Of a DNA stretch of 57,805 nucleotides, positions 1 through 9,282 are shown piece after piece. The DNA is taken from positions 1 through 57,805 of the forward strand of contig JAUSDK010000009.1 of the NCBI GenBank assembly GCA_030650875.1, given 5' to 3'. Within the stretch, counting starts at the first letter, position 1. Every line of letters starts with the position of its first letter. Under the pieces are notes generated by a model. That model searched no databases. It was not told the DNA's origin and was given only the letters and a program-made list of their open reading frames with translations. Both the position numbers and the translations under genes were made by a program. The stretch comes from Polaromonas sp. Lineage in GTDB: Bacteria; Pseudomonadota; Gammaproteobacteria; Burkholderiales; Burkholderiaceae_C.

Positions 1-2
1 CA

Positions 3-386
3 ACGGCCCCCATCACCACGCTCAACGAAACCGTGATCATGCTGGTGGTGCTGGCGCTGATCTACGTGGTCATGATCTCCAACCTGCTGATCATGGTCAT
101 CGTCGGCGGCTACGAGACCTTTGTCAGCCGCATGAACCTCGAAGGCCACCGCGACCAGCCCGAGAGGCTGAGCGACGTCAACGCCTCGGTGCTCAAGGTC
201 AAGCTGGCCACGGCCATCATCGGCATCAGCTCCATCCACCTGCTGAAAACCTTCATCAATGCCGACAACTACACCGACCGGGTGCTGATCGCGCAGACCG
301 CCATCCACATCACCTTCCTGCTGTCGGCGCTGGCGATTGCCTACACCGACAAGATCATGTCGGGCATTGCCGCGCAAAAACACTGA
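3..386 (+). CDS. UPF0114 / YqhA-like inner membrane protein, 5' end outside window
   Basis: The frame is already open at the window edge, so only the last 127 residues are visible. The first listed ATG is internal. The visible part has hydrophobic segments that read as transmembrane helices, and the stretches GGYETFVS and IGISSIHLLK match the conserved SGYENFVS and VAISSIHLL of E. coli YqhA (about 164 aa), so roughly the last three quarters are present. YqhA has no settled biochemical role; it is an integral inner-membrane protein of the UPF0114 family. The stop is followed by a dispersed GC-rich repeat and then the convergent fumC. The family call is strong; no function can be assigned from sequence. 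Confidence 0.85.
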   Translation, partial: TAPITTLNETVIMLVVLALIYVVMISNLLIMVIVGGYETFVSRMNLEGHRDQPERLSDVNASVLKVKLATAIIGISSIHLLKTFINADNYTDRVLIAQTAIHITFLLSALAIAYTDKIMSGIAAQKH

Positions 387-410
387 TCCTCGCATCACCG
401 AGCTCATACC

Positions 411-500
411 AGCAGGGGCCGCGGATCTGGCTTAGCCAGTCCGCAGGCGCCGCCCCCTGCAAGGGGGGAACAGGCTACACGCAGTGAGCCTGGACGGGGG
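411..500 (+). repeat. Dispersed GC-rich intergenic repeat, copy 1
   Basis: This begins with gcaggggccgcggatctgg, followed by an inverted repeat (CTGGCTTAGCCAG) and a CCCCCTGCAAGGGGGG hairpin. The same core occurs at 3609-3782 on the same strand and at 25392-25484 on the opposite strand. It fills the gap between the yqhA-like gene and fumC, which converge here, so it could act as a bidirectional transcript end. The tail (cgcagtgagc...gacgggggtg) is a diverged version of the other copies' end. Confidence 0.75.
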
Positions 501-505
501 TGAAG

Positions 506-1894
506 CTAAACACGCCCGGTCATGTTTTCCGGCACCACCCAGGCGTCAAACTGCTCGCCCGTGACATGGCCCGAGGCCATCGCCGCATCGCGCAGGCTGC
601 TGCCTTCCTTGTGCGCCTTCTTGGCGATGAAGGCCGCCTTGTCGTAGCCGATGTGCGGGTTGAGCGCCGTCACCAGCATCAGGGAGCGGTCTACCAGTTC
701 GGCGATACGGTCACGGTTCGGCTCAATGCCAACGGCGCAGTGGTCGTTGAAGCTGCGCATGCCGTCGGCCAGCAGGCGCACGCTCTGCAGGAAGTTGTGG
801 GCGATCATGGGCCGGAACACATTGAGTTCGAAATTACCCGCGGCGCCGCCGATGTTGATGGCCACGTCGTTGCCGAAGACCTGGCAGCACAGCATGGTGA
901 CCGCCTCGCTTTGCGTGGGATTGACCTTGCCGGGCATGATGGACGAGCCCGGTTCGTTCTCGGGAATCGACAACTCACCGATGCCGCTGCGCGGCCCGCT
1001 GGCCAGCCAGCGCACGTCGTTGGCGATTTTCATCATGCCGGCGGCCAGGGTCTTGAGCGCGCCGTGCGCATGGACCAGTGCGTCGCAGGACGCCAGGGCC
1101 TCGAACTTGTTGGGCGCCGTCACGAACGGCAGGCCGGTCAGGCGCGCCAGTTCGGCCGCCGCCTGCTCTGCATACCCTTCGGGCGCATTCAGGCCGGTGC
1201 CGACGGCCGTGCCGCCCAGCGCCAGCTCGCACAGGTGCGGCAGCGTGGCCAACAGATGCCGCTGTCCGTGCGCAAGTTGCGCCGCGTAGCCCGAAAACTC
1301 CTGCCCCAGCGTCAACGGCGTGGCGTCCTGCAGATGCGTGCGGCCTATCTTGACGATGCCGTCGAAATCGCGCGCCTTCTGCGCCAGCGGGGCGTGCAGC
1401 TTGTCGATGGCCGGCAGCAGCCGGTGCGTGATGGCGTCCACCGCTGCCACATGCATGGCGGTCGGAAACACGTCGTTGGACGACTGGCTGCGGTTGACCT
1501 CGTCGTTCGGATGCACCAGCCGGTTTTCGCCGCGCTCGCCGCCCAGCAGCACGCTGGCACGATTGGCGAGCACCTCGTTGACATTCATGTTGCTTTGGGT
1601 GCCCGAGCCGGTCTGCCAGACCACCAGCGGAAACTCGCCGGCGTGCTGCCCGGCAATCACCTCGTCGGCCGCCGCCATGATGGCCAGCGCCTTCTTGCCA
1701 TCGAGCAGGCCCAATGCCAGGTTGACGCTGGCCGAAGCCCGCTTGACCTGCGCCAGCGCGCGGATGATCTCGCGCGGCTGCAATTCACCCGAGATGTCGA
1801 AGTTCTGCAGCGAACGCTGGGTCTGCGCGCCCCAGAGCCGGTCGGCCGGCACGGCGATGGGGCCAAAAGTGTCGTGTTCGATGCGGGTTGTCAT
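506..1894 (-). CDS. fumC: Fumarate hydratase, class II
   Basis: The protein interconverts fumarate and L-malate in the TCA cycle in the cytoplasm and needs no iron. It is 462 aa, close to the 467 aa of E. coli FumC. The family signature [13 protein letters not shown] lies at about residues 316-328, and the catalytic histidine lies in [10 protein letters not shown] at about residue 187. I chose the ATG at 1894 because AAGGA lies 6 bp upstream of it. The longer ORF (to 1930) and the ATG at 1900 have no usable spacing. It is divergent from a class I, iron-sulphur fumarase across about 115 bp. A TTGACA with a weak -10 (TTTCAT) on the minus strand in that gap is a possible promoter. Paired iron-free and iron-dependent fumarases usually serve oxidative or iron-limited versus normal growth; the regulation here is inferred. 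Confidence 0.97.
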   Translation of the reverse strand: MTTRIEHDTFGPIAVPADRLWGAQTQRSLQNFDISGELQPREIIRALAQVKRASASVNLALGLLDGKKALAIMAAADEVIAGQHAGEFPLVVWQTGSGTQSNMNVNEVLANRASVLLGGERGENRLVHPNDEVNRSQSSNDVFPTAMHVAAVDAITHRLLPAIDKLHAPLAQKARDFDGIVKIGRTHLQDATPLTLGQEFSGYAAQLAHGQRHLLATLPHLCELALGGTAVGTGLNAPEGYAEQAAAELARLTGLPFVTAPNKFEALASCDALVHAHGALKTLAAGMMKIANDVRWLASGPRSGIGELSIPENEPGSSIMPGKVNPTQSEAVTMLCCQVFGNDVAINIGGAAGNFELNVFRPMIAHNFLQSVRLLADGMRSFNDHCAVGIEPNRDRIAELVDRSLMLVTALNPHIGYDKAAFIAKKAHKEGSSLRDAAMASGHVTGEQFDAWVVPENMTGRV

Positions 1895-2009
1895 GCTCAT
1901 TCCTTGATATGAAAAGGTGGCTTTTCGCACCCTGTCAAAATACGGGGTTGCGCTTACCGTATCACACGGGCGGCACGTGAAAAGTCATCCTCCCACGAAT
2001 CCCCTGACC

Positions 2010-3563
2010 ATGACCACCATCATCCAACAAGCCGACCTCATCGAATCCGTTGCTGCCGCCCTGCAGTACATCAGCTACTACCACCCGGCCGACTACATTG
2101 CCCACCTGGCGCGCGCCTACGAACGCGAACAAAGCCCGGCCGCCAAGGACGCGATTGCGCAGATTCTGACCAACAGCAAGATGAGCGCCACCGGTCACCG
2201 CCCGATTTGCCAGGACACCGGCATCGTCAATGTGTTCCTCAAGGTTGGCATGGACGTGCGCTGGGACGGCTTCACCGGCAGCCTCGATGACGCCATCAAC
2301 GAAGGCGTTCGGCAAGGCTACAACCACCCCGACAACACCCTGCGCGCCAGTGTGGTGGCCGATCCGCAGTTCGACCGCAAGAACACCAAGGACAACACGC
2401 CTGCCGTGATCTTCACCGAAATCGTTCCCGGCAACAAGGTGGACATCACCGTGGCGGCCAAGGGCGGCGGCAGCGAGAATAAGAGCAAGATGGTCATGCT
2501 CAACCCCGGCGATTCGGTCGTCGACTGGGTCCTCAAGACCGTGCCGACCATGGGCGCCGGCTGGTGCCCGCCCGGTATGCTGGGCATCGGCATTGGCGGC
2601 ACCGCTGAAAAAGCTGTGCTGATGGCCAAGGAAAGCCTGATGGACGACCTGGACATGTACGAGTTGCAGGCCAAGTCGGCTGCCGACGAGGCGCTGACCA
2701 AGGTCGAAGCGCTGCGCCTGGAACTGTTTGAAAAGGTCAACGCCCTGGGCATTGGCGCGCAAGGCCTGGGCGGACTGACCACCGTGCTCGACGTCAAGAT
2801 CAAGATGTACCCGACGCACGCGGCCAGCAAGCCGGTCGCCATGATCCCGAACTGTGCCGCGACGCGCCACGCGCATTTCGTGATGGACGGCAGCGGCCCG
2901 GTCTACCTCACGCCGCCGTCGCTCGACACCTGGCCCGACGTGAACTGGACGCCTGACTACGTCAAGAGCAAAAAGGTCGACCTGAACACGCTGACCAAGG
3001 AAGACGTCGCCAGCTGGACGCCCGGCCAGACCCTGCTGCTCAACGGCAAGATGCTGACCGGCCGCGACGCCGCGCACAAGCGCATTGCCGACATGCTGGC
3101 CAAGGGCGAAAAACTGCCGGTCGACTTCACCAACCGCGTGATTTACTACGTCGGCCCGGTCGATCCGGTCAAGGGCGAAGCGGTCGGCCCCGCCGGCCCA
3201 ACCACGGCGACCCGCATGGACGGCTTTACCGAAATGATGCTGGCGCAGACCGGTTTGATCTCGATGGTGGGCAAGGCTGAGCGCGGCCCGGTGGCGATTG
3301 AAGCCATCAAGAAACACAAGAGCGCCTACCTGATGGCGGTCGGCGGCGCCGCCTACCTGGTGTCCAAGGCCATCAAGCATGCCGAAGTCGTGGGCTTTGC
3401 CGACCTGGGCATGGAAGCGATCTATGAATTCGACGTGGTGGACATGCCCGTGACCGTGGCGGTGGATTCGGGCGGCACCAGCGCCCACATCACCGGCCCG
3501 GCCGAATGGCAGAAAAAAATTGCCATGGGCGAGTTCAGGAACATCCCCGTCACCAACGTTTGA
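2010..3563 (+). CDS. Fumarate hydratase, class I (Fe-S)
   Basis: This is a 517-aa single-chain class I fumarase of the FumA/FumB type, with the N-terminal (alpha-like) and C-terminal (beta-like) fumerase domains fused. It hydrates fumarate to malate with a [4Fe-4S] cluster. Three cysteines sit where cluster ligands are expected: RPICQDTG (about C67), GWCPPG (about C186) and NCAATRHAHF (about C282); the spacings resemble those of E. coli FumA. I chose the ATG at 2010 (MTTIIQQAD) because the upstream extension to 1917 lies in the shared promoter gap and does not look like fumarase. It is divergent from fumC. Related enzymes act on tartrate or mesaconate, but the length and motifs fit fumarase best. 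Confidence 0.94.
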   Translation: MTTIIQQADLIESVAAALQYISYYHPADYIAHLARAYEREQSPAAKDAIAQILTNSKMSATGHRPICQDTGIVNVFLKVGMDVRWDGFTGSLDDAINEGVRQGYNHPDNTLRASVVADPQFDRKNTKDNTPAVIFTEIVPGNKVDITVAAKGGGSENKSKMVMLNPGDSVVDWVLKTVPTMGAGWCPPGMLGIGIGGTAEKAVLMAKESLMDDLDMYELQAKSAADEALTKVEALRLELFEKVNALGIGAQGLGGLTTVLDVKIKMYPTHAASKPVAMIPNCAATRHAHFVMDGSGPVYLTPPSLDTWPDVNWTPDYVKSKKVDLNTLTKEDVASWTPGQTLLLNGKMLTGRDAAHKRIADMLAKGEKLPVDFTNRVIYYVGPVDPVKGEAVGPAGPTTATRMDGFTEMMLAQTGLISMVGKAERGPVAIEAIKKHKSAYLMAVGGAAYLVSKAIKHAEVVGFADLGMEAIYEFDVVDMPVTVAVDSGGTSAHITGPAEWQKKIAMGEFRNIPVTNV

Positions 3564-3608
3564 ACAGAGGCCAGATGGTGAGCAACCGTGGGGGCCATCT
3601 CCATTCAA

Positions 3609-3782
3609 GCAGGGGCCGCGGATCTGGCTTCGCCAGTCCGCGGGCGCAGCGGCCCCCTCGGGGCTGTAGGCTGCGGCTCCGAGCCCGCCTGCGCGGGCTT
3701 GGACAGCCTGCAGATGCGCCGCCTCTGGCGGCGTGGCGCCCTGCAAGGGCAGCGCAGTACGCGAAGCGACAAGCGTGGGGGC
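3609..3782 (+). repeat. Dispersed GC-rich intergenic repeat, copy 2 (longest)
   Basis: This is the fullest copy. It has the GCAGGGGCCGCGGATCTGG head, a CTGGCTTCGCCAG inverted repeat, GGCCCCCTCGGGG, and further internal palindromes (GAGCCCGCCTGCGCGGGC; CGCCGCCTCTGGCGGCG). It ends with a 27-bp block (agtacgcgaagcgacaagcg plus a G run) that recurs exactly at 57402-57428. It occupies nearly the whole gap between the class I fumarase and murI and overlaps the possible GTG start of murI. Confidence 0.8.
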
Positions 3783-4584
3783 CGTCTTGATAGGCGTTTT
3801 TGACAGCGGCATAGGCGGCCTCAGCGTGCTCAAGGCGCTGCGGGCCGAAATGCCGCACGAGCACTTCATCTACGTCGCCGACAGCGGCCACGCGCCCTAC
3901 GGCGAACGCGATGAGGCGCATGTGCTGGAACGCTCGCACGCCGTCACGCGCTATCTGCTCAGCCAGAACGTCAAGGCGATGGTGATCGCCTGCAACACGG
4001 CCACGGCGGCCGCGATTCATTTGCTGCGTGCCGAGCATCCGGAGCTGACGCTGATTGGCGTGGAGCCGGCGCTCAAACCCGCCGTGGCGCTGAGCCGGAC
4101 CGGGCGCATCGGCGTGATGGCCACGCGCGGCACGCTGGCCAGTGCCAAGTTCACGGCGCTGCTGGCGGCGCAGGCGGGGCAGGCTGATTTCGTGCTGCAA
4201 CCGTGCGACGGCCTGGCTGATGCCATCGAGCGCAGCGCCCAAACCGGTGAAACAGCAGAAACCATAGCACTGTGCACGCGCTACACGGGCGCTATGGGTC
4301 TATTTAGCACTCAAACAGGCCAAATCGACACGTTAGTTCTGGGTTGCACGCATTACCCGTTTGCCAGCGACCACCTGCGCGCCATGGTGGGTGCCGACGT
4401 GCAGATCATCGACAACGGCGAGGCCGTTGCGCGTCAGACGCGGCGACTGCTGCAGGGGCATGAAATTGCCAGCGCCGCGCCCGGCCAGGTGAGCCTGTTC
4501 ACGACCGGCCAGCCGTACACCCTGCAGGCCGCTGCGGGGCGCTGGCTGGGTTTGCCAGACCCGGTCAAAACGCTCCTGATTTAA
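3775..4584 (+). CDS. murI: Glutamate racemase
   Basis: The protein makes D-glutamate for peptidoglycan from L-glutamate, without a cofactor. Both catalytic cysteines are present, in ACNTATAAA and LGCTHYP, and the N-terminus has the family start IGVFDSGIGGLSVL. The length is about 269 aa, normal for MurI. The start is uncertain. The GTG at 3775 lies inside the end of a dispersed repeat. A TTG at 3787, directly before IGVFDSG and 6 bp after a G run, is equally plausible, and the ATG at 3733 would translate the repeat itself. The last codon and the TAA stop belong to a short AT-rich motif (ATTTAATAGCTTCT) that recurs inside hpnC, so the 3' end may have been reshaped by a small repeat. Confidence 0.95.
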   Translation: MGAVLIGVFDSGIGGLSVLKALRAEMPHEHFIYVADSGHAPYGERDEAHVLERSHAVTRYLLSQNVKAMVIACNTATAAAIHLLRAEHPELTLIGVEPALKPAVALSRTGRIGVMATRGTLASAKFTALLAAQAGQADFVLQPCDGLADAIERSAQTGETAETIALCTRYTGAMGLFSTQTGQIDTLVLGCTHYPFASDHLRAMVGADVQIIDNGEAVARQTRRLLQGHEIASAAPGQVSLFTTGQPYTLQAAAGRWLGLPDPVKTLLI

Positions 4585-4592
4585 TAGCTTCT
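4579..4592 (+). repeat. Short AT-rich repeat motif, copy at murI stop
   Basis: ATTTAATAGCTTCT occurs here and again at 24265-24278 inside hpnC. It stands out in a GC-rich background. Here it supplies the last isoleucine codon and the TAA stop of murI. The following bases (cgaccgcagctattgggctg) include AGCTATT, roughly an inverted echo of AATAGCT, so the motif may be one arm of a small palindromic element. Confidence 0.5.
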
Positions 4593-4643
4593 TGCGACCG
4601 CAGCTATTGGGCTGGAGCCTTGAAACGCTTAAAAAACAGCCGG

Positions 4644-6098
4644 TTACGGCTTGGATGTGGCCTGTACGTCCAGGCCGTCTACCGGCTCTTTCCAGCCGCC
4701 GCCCAGCGTTTTGTACAGCGTGACCTGGCTTTGCAGCTGCGCCAGCCGGGTTTGCACCACGGCCTGGCGCGCGGTGAACAACGAACGCTGCGCATCGAGC
4801 AGATCCAGATTGCTTGAAATGCCGTTCTGGTAACGCAGGTCGGACAGCTTGAAGCGGGTCGCTTCAGACGTGGCCTGGCGCTGCTGGGCACCCAGCTGGT
4901 CAGCCAGCGTAGCCCGGGTGGCCAGCGCATCGGCGACTTCACGGAAGGCGGTTTGAATCGCCTTTTCGTACTGCGCCAGCGCGATGTCGCGCCCGACCTT
5001 GGCCGAATCGAGTCCGACCTGGTTGCGTCCGGCATCAAAAATCGGCAGCACCAGCTGCGGCGCCAGCGTCCAGCCCCAGGAGCCGTTTTTGAGCAGACCG
5101 GACAGTTGGCCGCTGGCACTTCCAGCGCCCACCGTCAGTGCAATGCGCGGGAAAAACGCGGCGCGCGCGGCGCCAATGTTGGCATTGGAGGCCAGCAGCA
5201 ATTGCTCGGCCTGGCGAATATCGGGCCTGACGGTCAGCAACTCGGACGGCAGACCGGCCGGCACGTCGGCCATGGGGTGCGCCTGCACCAAGGGGGCGCG
5301 CACGCCGGCGGCCACGGGCAGCCCGGCCGACCATTCCGGCAGCGGCTGGCCCACCAGCAGCGTCAAGGCATTCACGTCGAGCGCGCGCTGGCGTTGCTGC
5401 TGGGCATGGGCCACGCGGGCGGCTTCGGTGAGCGATTCGGCCTGACGAAAGTCAAGCTCGGACGTCACGCCGTTGTCAAAGCGCAGCTTGCTGAGCTTCA
5501 TCGAGTCTTCACGCGTCGCCAGCGTCTGGCGCGTAATGTCGAGCAGTTCCTCATCGGCCAGAAGGCTGAGGTAGGTGTTGGCCACCACCGCGATCAGGCT
5601 GATTTGCGCGGTCTTGCGGCCCTCTTGCGTGGCGAGGTACTGGCCCAGCGCCGCTTCCTTGAGGCTGCTGACGCGGCCAAAGAAGTCCAGCTCGTAGGCC
5701 GTGACGGCCAGCCCGACGTTGTACAGACTGTTGATGCCGCCGCTGGCCGTGGGTGTGCGCGAACCGTTGAACACGCCGTTGACGGTGGGGAGCTGGTCCG
5801 CGCGGCGAATCTGGTACTGCGCCCGGGCCTGCTCGATGTTGAGCACCGCCAGCCGCAGGTCGCGGTTGTTGGTCAGCGACAACTCGATCAGGCGCTTGAG
5901 TTCAGGGTCGGCAAAAAAGTCCTGCCAGGCCAGGCTGGAAGCCGGACTGCCCGCAGCGACCGTCGCCGTACCGCCATAAGCCGGGTAAGTCGCGGCAATG
6001 GGCGCCGCAGGACGCTCAAGGACAGGAATCATCGAACAGCCGGCCAGCAGCACTGCAGCGCTCACGGCCAGCAGGGCGGAAAGTCTTGTTTTAGTCAT
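4644..6098 (-). CDS. RND efflux outer-membrane lipoprotein (OprM/NodT family)
   Basis: This is the TolC-like outer-membrane channel of a tripartite drug efflux pump. It is 484 aa, normal for the family. It starts MTKTRLSALLAV and has a lipobox (VLLAGC), so the mature N-terminal cysteine should be lipidated. Two OEP repeats follow; conserved features include AYELDFFGRVSSLKEAA in the first half and LVLPIFDAGRNQVGLDSA in the second. I chose the ATG at 6098 because GAAGG lies 8 bp upstream. It overlaps the stop of the RND permease by 8 bp, so translation is probably coupled. It is the third gene of the adaptor-permease-channel operon. It may also serve the second RND pump in this window, which has no channel gene of its own; that is inference. 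Confidence 0.94.
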   Translation of the reverse strand: MTKTRLSALLAVSAAVLLAGCSMIPVLERPAAPIAATYPAYGGTATVAAGSPASSLAWQDFFADPELKRLIELSLTNNRDLRLAVLNIEQARAQYQIRRADQLPTVNGVFNGSRTPTASGGINSLYNVGLAVTAYELDFFGRVSSLKEAALGQYLATQEGRKTAQISLIAVVANTYLSLLADEELLDITRQTLATREDSMKLSKLRFDNGVTSELDFRQAESLTEAARVAHAQQQRQRALDVNALTLLVGQPLPEWSAGLPVAAGVRAPLVQAHPMADVPAGLPSELLTVRPDIRQAEQLLLASNANIGAARAAFFPRIALTVGAGSASGQLSGLLKNGSWGWTLAPQLVLPIFDAGRNQVGLDSAKVGRDIALAQYEKAIQTAFREVADALATRATLADQLGAQQRQATSEATRFKLSDLRYQNGISSNLDLLDAQRSLFTARQAVVQTRLAQLQSQVTLYKTLGGGWKEPVDGLDVQATSKP

Positions 6099-9000
6099 GC
6101 GTCTTGCCTTCAATAACTTGTTCGCCATGCACACCGGCCGCTTTGGCGTGCTCTGCATAAATTTGTTGCTGTCGTGCACTGCCCTTGAAAAAGCCGCGCA
6201 CCACGACAAAGAAAACCGGCACAAACAGCACCGCCAGCGCCGTGCCGGTGATCATGCCGCCGATCACGCCGGTGCCGATGGCACGCTGGCTGGCCGAACT
6301 CGCGCCAGTGGCAATCGCCAGCGGCAGCACGCCCAGCATGAAGGCAAACGAGGTCATCACAATCGGCCGAAACCGCAGGTGCGCAGCCGTCAGTGCAGAC
6401 TCGATCACGCCCTTGCCCTGCGCCTGCAGGTCTTTGGCAAACTCGATGATCAAGATGGCGTTCTTCGCCGACAGGCCAATGATGGTGATCAGGCCCACCT
6501 GGAAGTACACGTCATTGGCATAGCCGCGGAACAAGGTGGCCAGCAAGACCCCCAGCACGCCGAGCGGCACGACCAGGATCACCGCCAGCGGAATGGTCCA
6601 GCTTTCGTAGAGCGCCGCCAGGCACAGGAACACCGCCAGAATGGCAAAGCCATACAGGATCATGGCCTGCGAGCCGGCGAGCTTTTCCTCGCGTGACTGC
6701 CCGCTCCATTCAAAGCCAAAGCCCTGCGGCAACTGGGCCGCCATCTTTTCCATCTCGGCCATGGCCGCGCCCGTGCTGTAGCCTGGCGCAGCGCCGCCGC
6801 TGATGCGCATGGCCGGATAGCCGTTGTAGCGCACCGTCTGCATCGCGCCCTTGACCCAGCGGGTGGTGGCAAAAGCCGACAGCGGCACCGGCTGCCCGGC
6901 GCTGTTGCTGGCATTGATCCTGAGCAAATCCTCGGGCTGCATACGGGCCGGCGCATCGGCCTGGACCACCACACGCTGCAGGCGGCCCTGGTTCGGGAAG
7001 TCGTTCACATAGCTCGAACCCAGCGAGGTGGACAGAGCGGTATTGATGGCATCAAACGTCACGCCCAGCGCGTTGGCCTTATCACGGTCAATGTCGATCT
7101 GCAGCTGCGGCGCGTCTTCCAGGCCATCGGGCCGAACTTGCGCCAGCGCCGGGTTTTTGCCCGCCATGCCCAGCAACTGATTGCGCGCTGCCAGCAGCGC
7201 CTCGCCACCGGCGCCGGAGCGGTCCTGCAGGCGGAAGGTAAAGCCGCTGGCGGAACCCAGCTCGGGAATCGGCGGCGGGCTGAGCGGAAACACAAACGCA
7301 TCGCGAATGCCCGAGAGCGCGCCAAACGCCCGGCCGGCCAGCGCATCGGCCTTCTGGCTGGCGTCCTTGCGCTCGGACCAGTCTTTGAGCGTCACGAAAG
7401 CGAGTCCGGCATTTTGTCCCTGGCCGGAAAAGCTGAACCCCAGCACACCGACCATGCCTTGCACTTCAGGCTGCTTGAGCATGAAGCCCTCGACCTGCTC
7501 CATCACGGCGCGGGTGCGCTCCTGCGTGGCACCGGGCGGCAGTTGCACATTGACCAGCAGCGTGCCCTGGTCCTCGGCGGGCAAAAAGGAGGTCGGCAGG
7601 CGGGTGTAAACCAGCGCCACCACGCCAATGATGGCCGCGTAAATGATCAGGTAACGGCCGGCGCGTTTCAGCAGGCGCGCCACCAGGCTTTCATAGCCCT
7701 TGGCGGTACGCGAAAAGCCCCGGTTGAACCAGCCGAAGAACCCGGTCTTGGCATGGTGATGACCGGCTTCCACCGGCTTGAGCAGCGTGGCGCACAAGGC
7801 CGGCGTGAGGGACAGCGCCAGAAATGCAGAAAAGCCAATCGACGCGACCATGACGGCGGAGAACTGGCGGTAAATATTGCCCACCGAGCCGGCAAAAAAC
7901 GCCAGCGGCACGAACACCGAGATCAGCACTACCGTGACGCCGATGATGGCGCCCGAAATCTGGCCCATGGCCTTGCGGGTGGCTTCGAGCGGCGGCAAGC
8001 CCTCCTCGCTCATGATGCGCTCGACGTTCTCGACCACCACGATCGCATCATCGACCACGATGCCGATCACCAGCACCATGCCAAACATGGTCAGCACGTT
8101 GATCGAAAAGCCCAGCGCCTGCAGCGTGGCGAAGGTGCCCAGCAGGGCAATCGGCACCACGATGGTCGGGATGATGGTGTAGCGCCAGTTCTGCAGGAAC
8201 AAAAACATCACCAGGAACACCAGCACCACCGCTTCAATCAGGGTGATGGCCACCTGTTGAATCGAGATGCTGACAAAGCGCGAGCTGTCGTAAGGAATCG
8301 AATAGTTCACGCCTTGGGGGAAATAGGGCTTGAGCTGCTCCATCTTGGCCCGCACAGCCTTGGCTGCATTAAGCGCATTGCCGCCCGGCGCCAGCTGCAG
8401 GCCGATGCCGGTGGCCGGCTTGCCGTTCAGGCGCGCCGAGGTGGCATAGGCCTGCGCACCGAGTTCGATCCGGGCCACGTCTTTCAGCCGCACGGTCGAT
8501 CCGTCGGTCTTGGCGCGCAGCACGATGTTGCCGAACTGCTCGACGCTGGAGAGCTGGCCGTTGACGACCACCGTAGCGGCAATGCCCTGCCCGGCCACGT
8601 TGGGCAAATCGCCAATCGTGCCGGAGGCAATCTGGGCGTTCTGGGCGCGAATGGCGTTGGTCACATCAAGCGATGACAGCGCAAAGCCCGCCAGCTTGGC
8701 CGGGTCGATCCAGATGCGCATGGCGCGCTCGGTGCCAAACAGCTGGGCCTGGCCGATGCCGGTCAGGCGCTGAAGCTCGGGAATCACGCTGCGGGACGCA
8801 TAGTCACCCAGCGCCACCGGGTCAATCGCCGGGTTGTCGGACGACAGCATGGTGAACAGCAGGAAGTTCGAGCGCGACTTGTCCACCCGCACGCCCTGCT
8901 GCGTGACCGCCTGCGGCAAGCGCGGCGCGGCGCGCGACAAGCGGTTTTGCACATCGACCTGGGCCAGGTCGGCGTTGGTGCCGGTCTCGAAGGTCAGCGT

Positions 9001-9270
9001 CAGCGTGCCGCTGCCGTTGGCCTGGGAAACCGACTCCATGTAAATCAGCCCGGGCGAGCCGTTCATTTCGCGCTCGATCACGCTCAGCACACTGTCTTCC
9101 AGGGTCTTGGCGGAAGCGCCTGGATAGCTGGCCGTCACCACAATGGAAGGCGGTGCCACCGGCGGGTATTGGGCAATCGGCAGCTGCGTGACTGCCACGG
9201 TGCCCAGCACCAAGATGAACAGGGCGATCACCCACGCAAAGATGGGCCGATCAATAAAAAACTTTGCCAT
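6091..9270 (-). CDS. RND multidrug efflux permease, HAE1 (AcrB/MexB-like)
   Basis: The 1059-aa inner-membrane permease uses the proton gradient to expel hydrophobic or amphiphilic compounds. It begins MAKFFIDRPIFAWVIALFI, the classic AcrB N-terminus, and the proton-relay aspartates are present in GIVVDDAIVVVENV, in the fourth transmembrane helix. A second signature, GLSAKNAILIIEFAKDL, lies in the C-terminal half. The length matches AcrB (1049 aa). The gene follows the adaptor by 12 bp and overlaps the outer-membrane channel gene, forming one operon read leftward. Expression is probably controlled by the divergent TetR-type repressor through the AcrR-like operator at 10691-10714. Substrates cannot be read from the sequence. 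Confidence 0.97.
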   Translation of the reverse strand: MAKFFIDRPIFAWVIALFILVLGTVAVTQLPIAQYPPVAPPSIVVTASYPGASAKTLEDSVLSVIEREMNGSPGLIYMESVSQANGSGTLTLTFETGTNADLAQVDVQNRLSRAAPRLPQAVTQQGVRVDKSRSNFLLFTMLSSDNPAIDPVALGDYASRSVIPELQRLTGIGQAQLFGTERAMRIWIDPAKLAGFALSSLDVTNAIRAQNAQIASGTIGDLPNVAGQGIAATVVVNGQLSSVEQFGNIVLRAKTDGSTVRLKDVARIELGAQAYATSARLNGKPATGIGLQLAPGGNALNAAKAVRAKMEQLKPYFPQGVNYSIPYDSSRFVSISIQQVAITLIEAVVLVFLVMFLFLQNWRYTIIPTIVVPIALLGTFATLQALGFSINVLTMFGMVLVIGIVVDDAIVVVENVERIMSEEGLPPLEATRKAMGQISGAIIGVTVVLISVFVPLAFFAGSVGNIYRQFSAVMVASIGFSAFLALSLTPALCATLLKPVEAGHHHAKTGFFGWFNRGFSRTAKGYESLVARLLKRAGRYLIIYAAIIGVVALVYTRLPTSFLPAEDQGTLLVNVQLPPGATQERTRAVMEQVEGFMLKQPEVQGMVGVLGFSFSGQGQNAGLAFVTLKDWSERKDASQKADALAGRAFGALSGIRDAFVFPLSPPPIPELGSASGFTFRLQDRSGAGGEALLAARNQLLGMAGKNPALAQVRPDGLEDAPQLQIDIDRDKANALGVTFDAINTALSTSLGSSYVNDFPNQGRLQRVVVQADAPARMQPEDLLRINASNSAGQPVPLSAFATTRWVKGAMQTVRYNGYPAMRISGGAAPGYSTGAAMAEMEKMAAQLPQGFGFEWSGQSREEKLAGSQAMILYGFAILAVFLCLAALYESWTIPLAVILVVPLGVLGVLLATLFRGYANDVYFQVGLITIIGLSAKNAILIIEFAKDLQAQGKGVIESALTAAHLRFRPIVMTSFAFMLGVLPLAIATGASSASQRAIGTGVIGGMITGTALAVLFVPVFFVVVRGFFKGSARQQQIYAEHAKAAGVHGEQVIEGKTHD

Positions 9271-9282
9271 GCGGTGTGCTCC

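Noticed and set aside
500-1912. 470-aa plus-strand ORF opposite fumC
   Set aside because: It is the antisense shadow of fumC, with Arg/His/Gln-rich composition and no domain; fumC has full family motifs.
1962-3869. 635-aa minus-strand ORF opposite the class I fumarase
   Set aside because: Antisense shadow in a high-GC gene; no motif, and it runs through the intergenic repeat.
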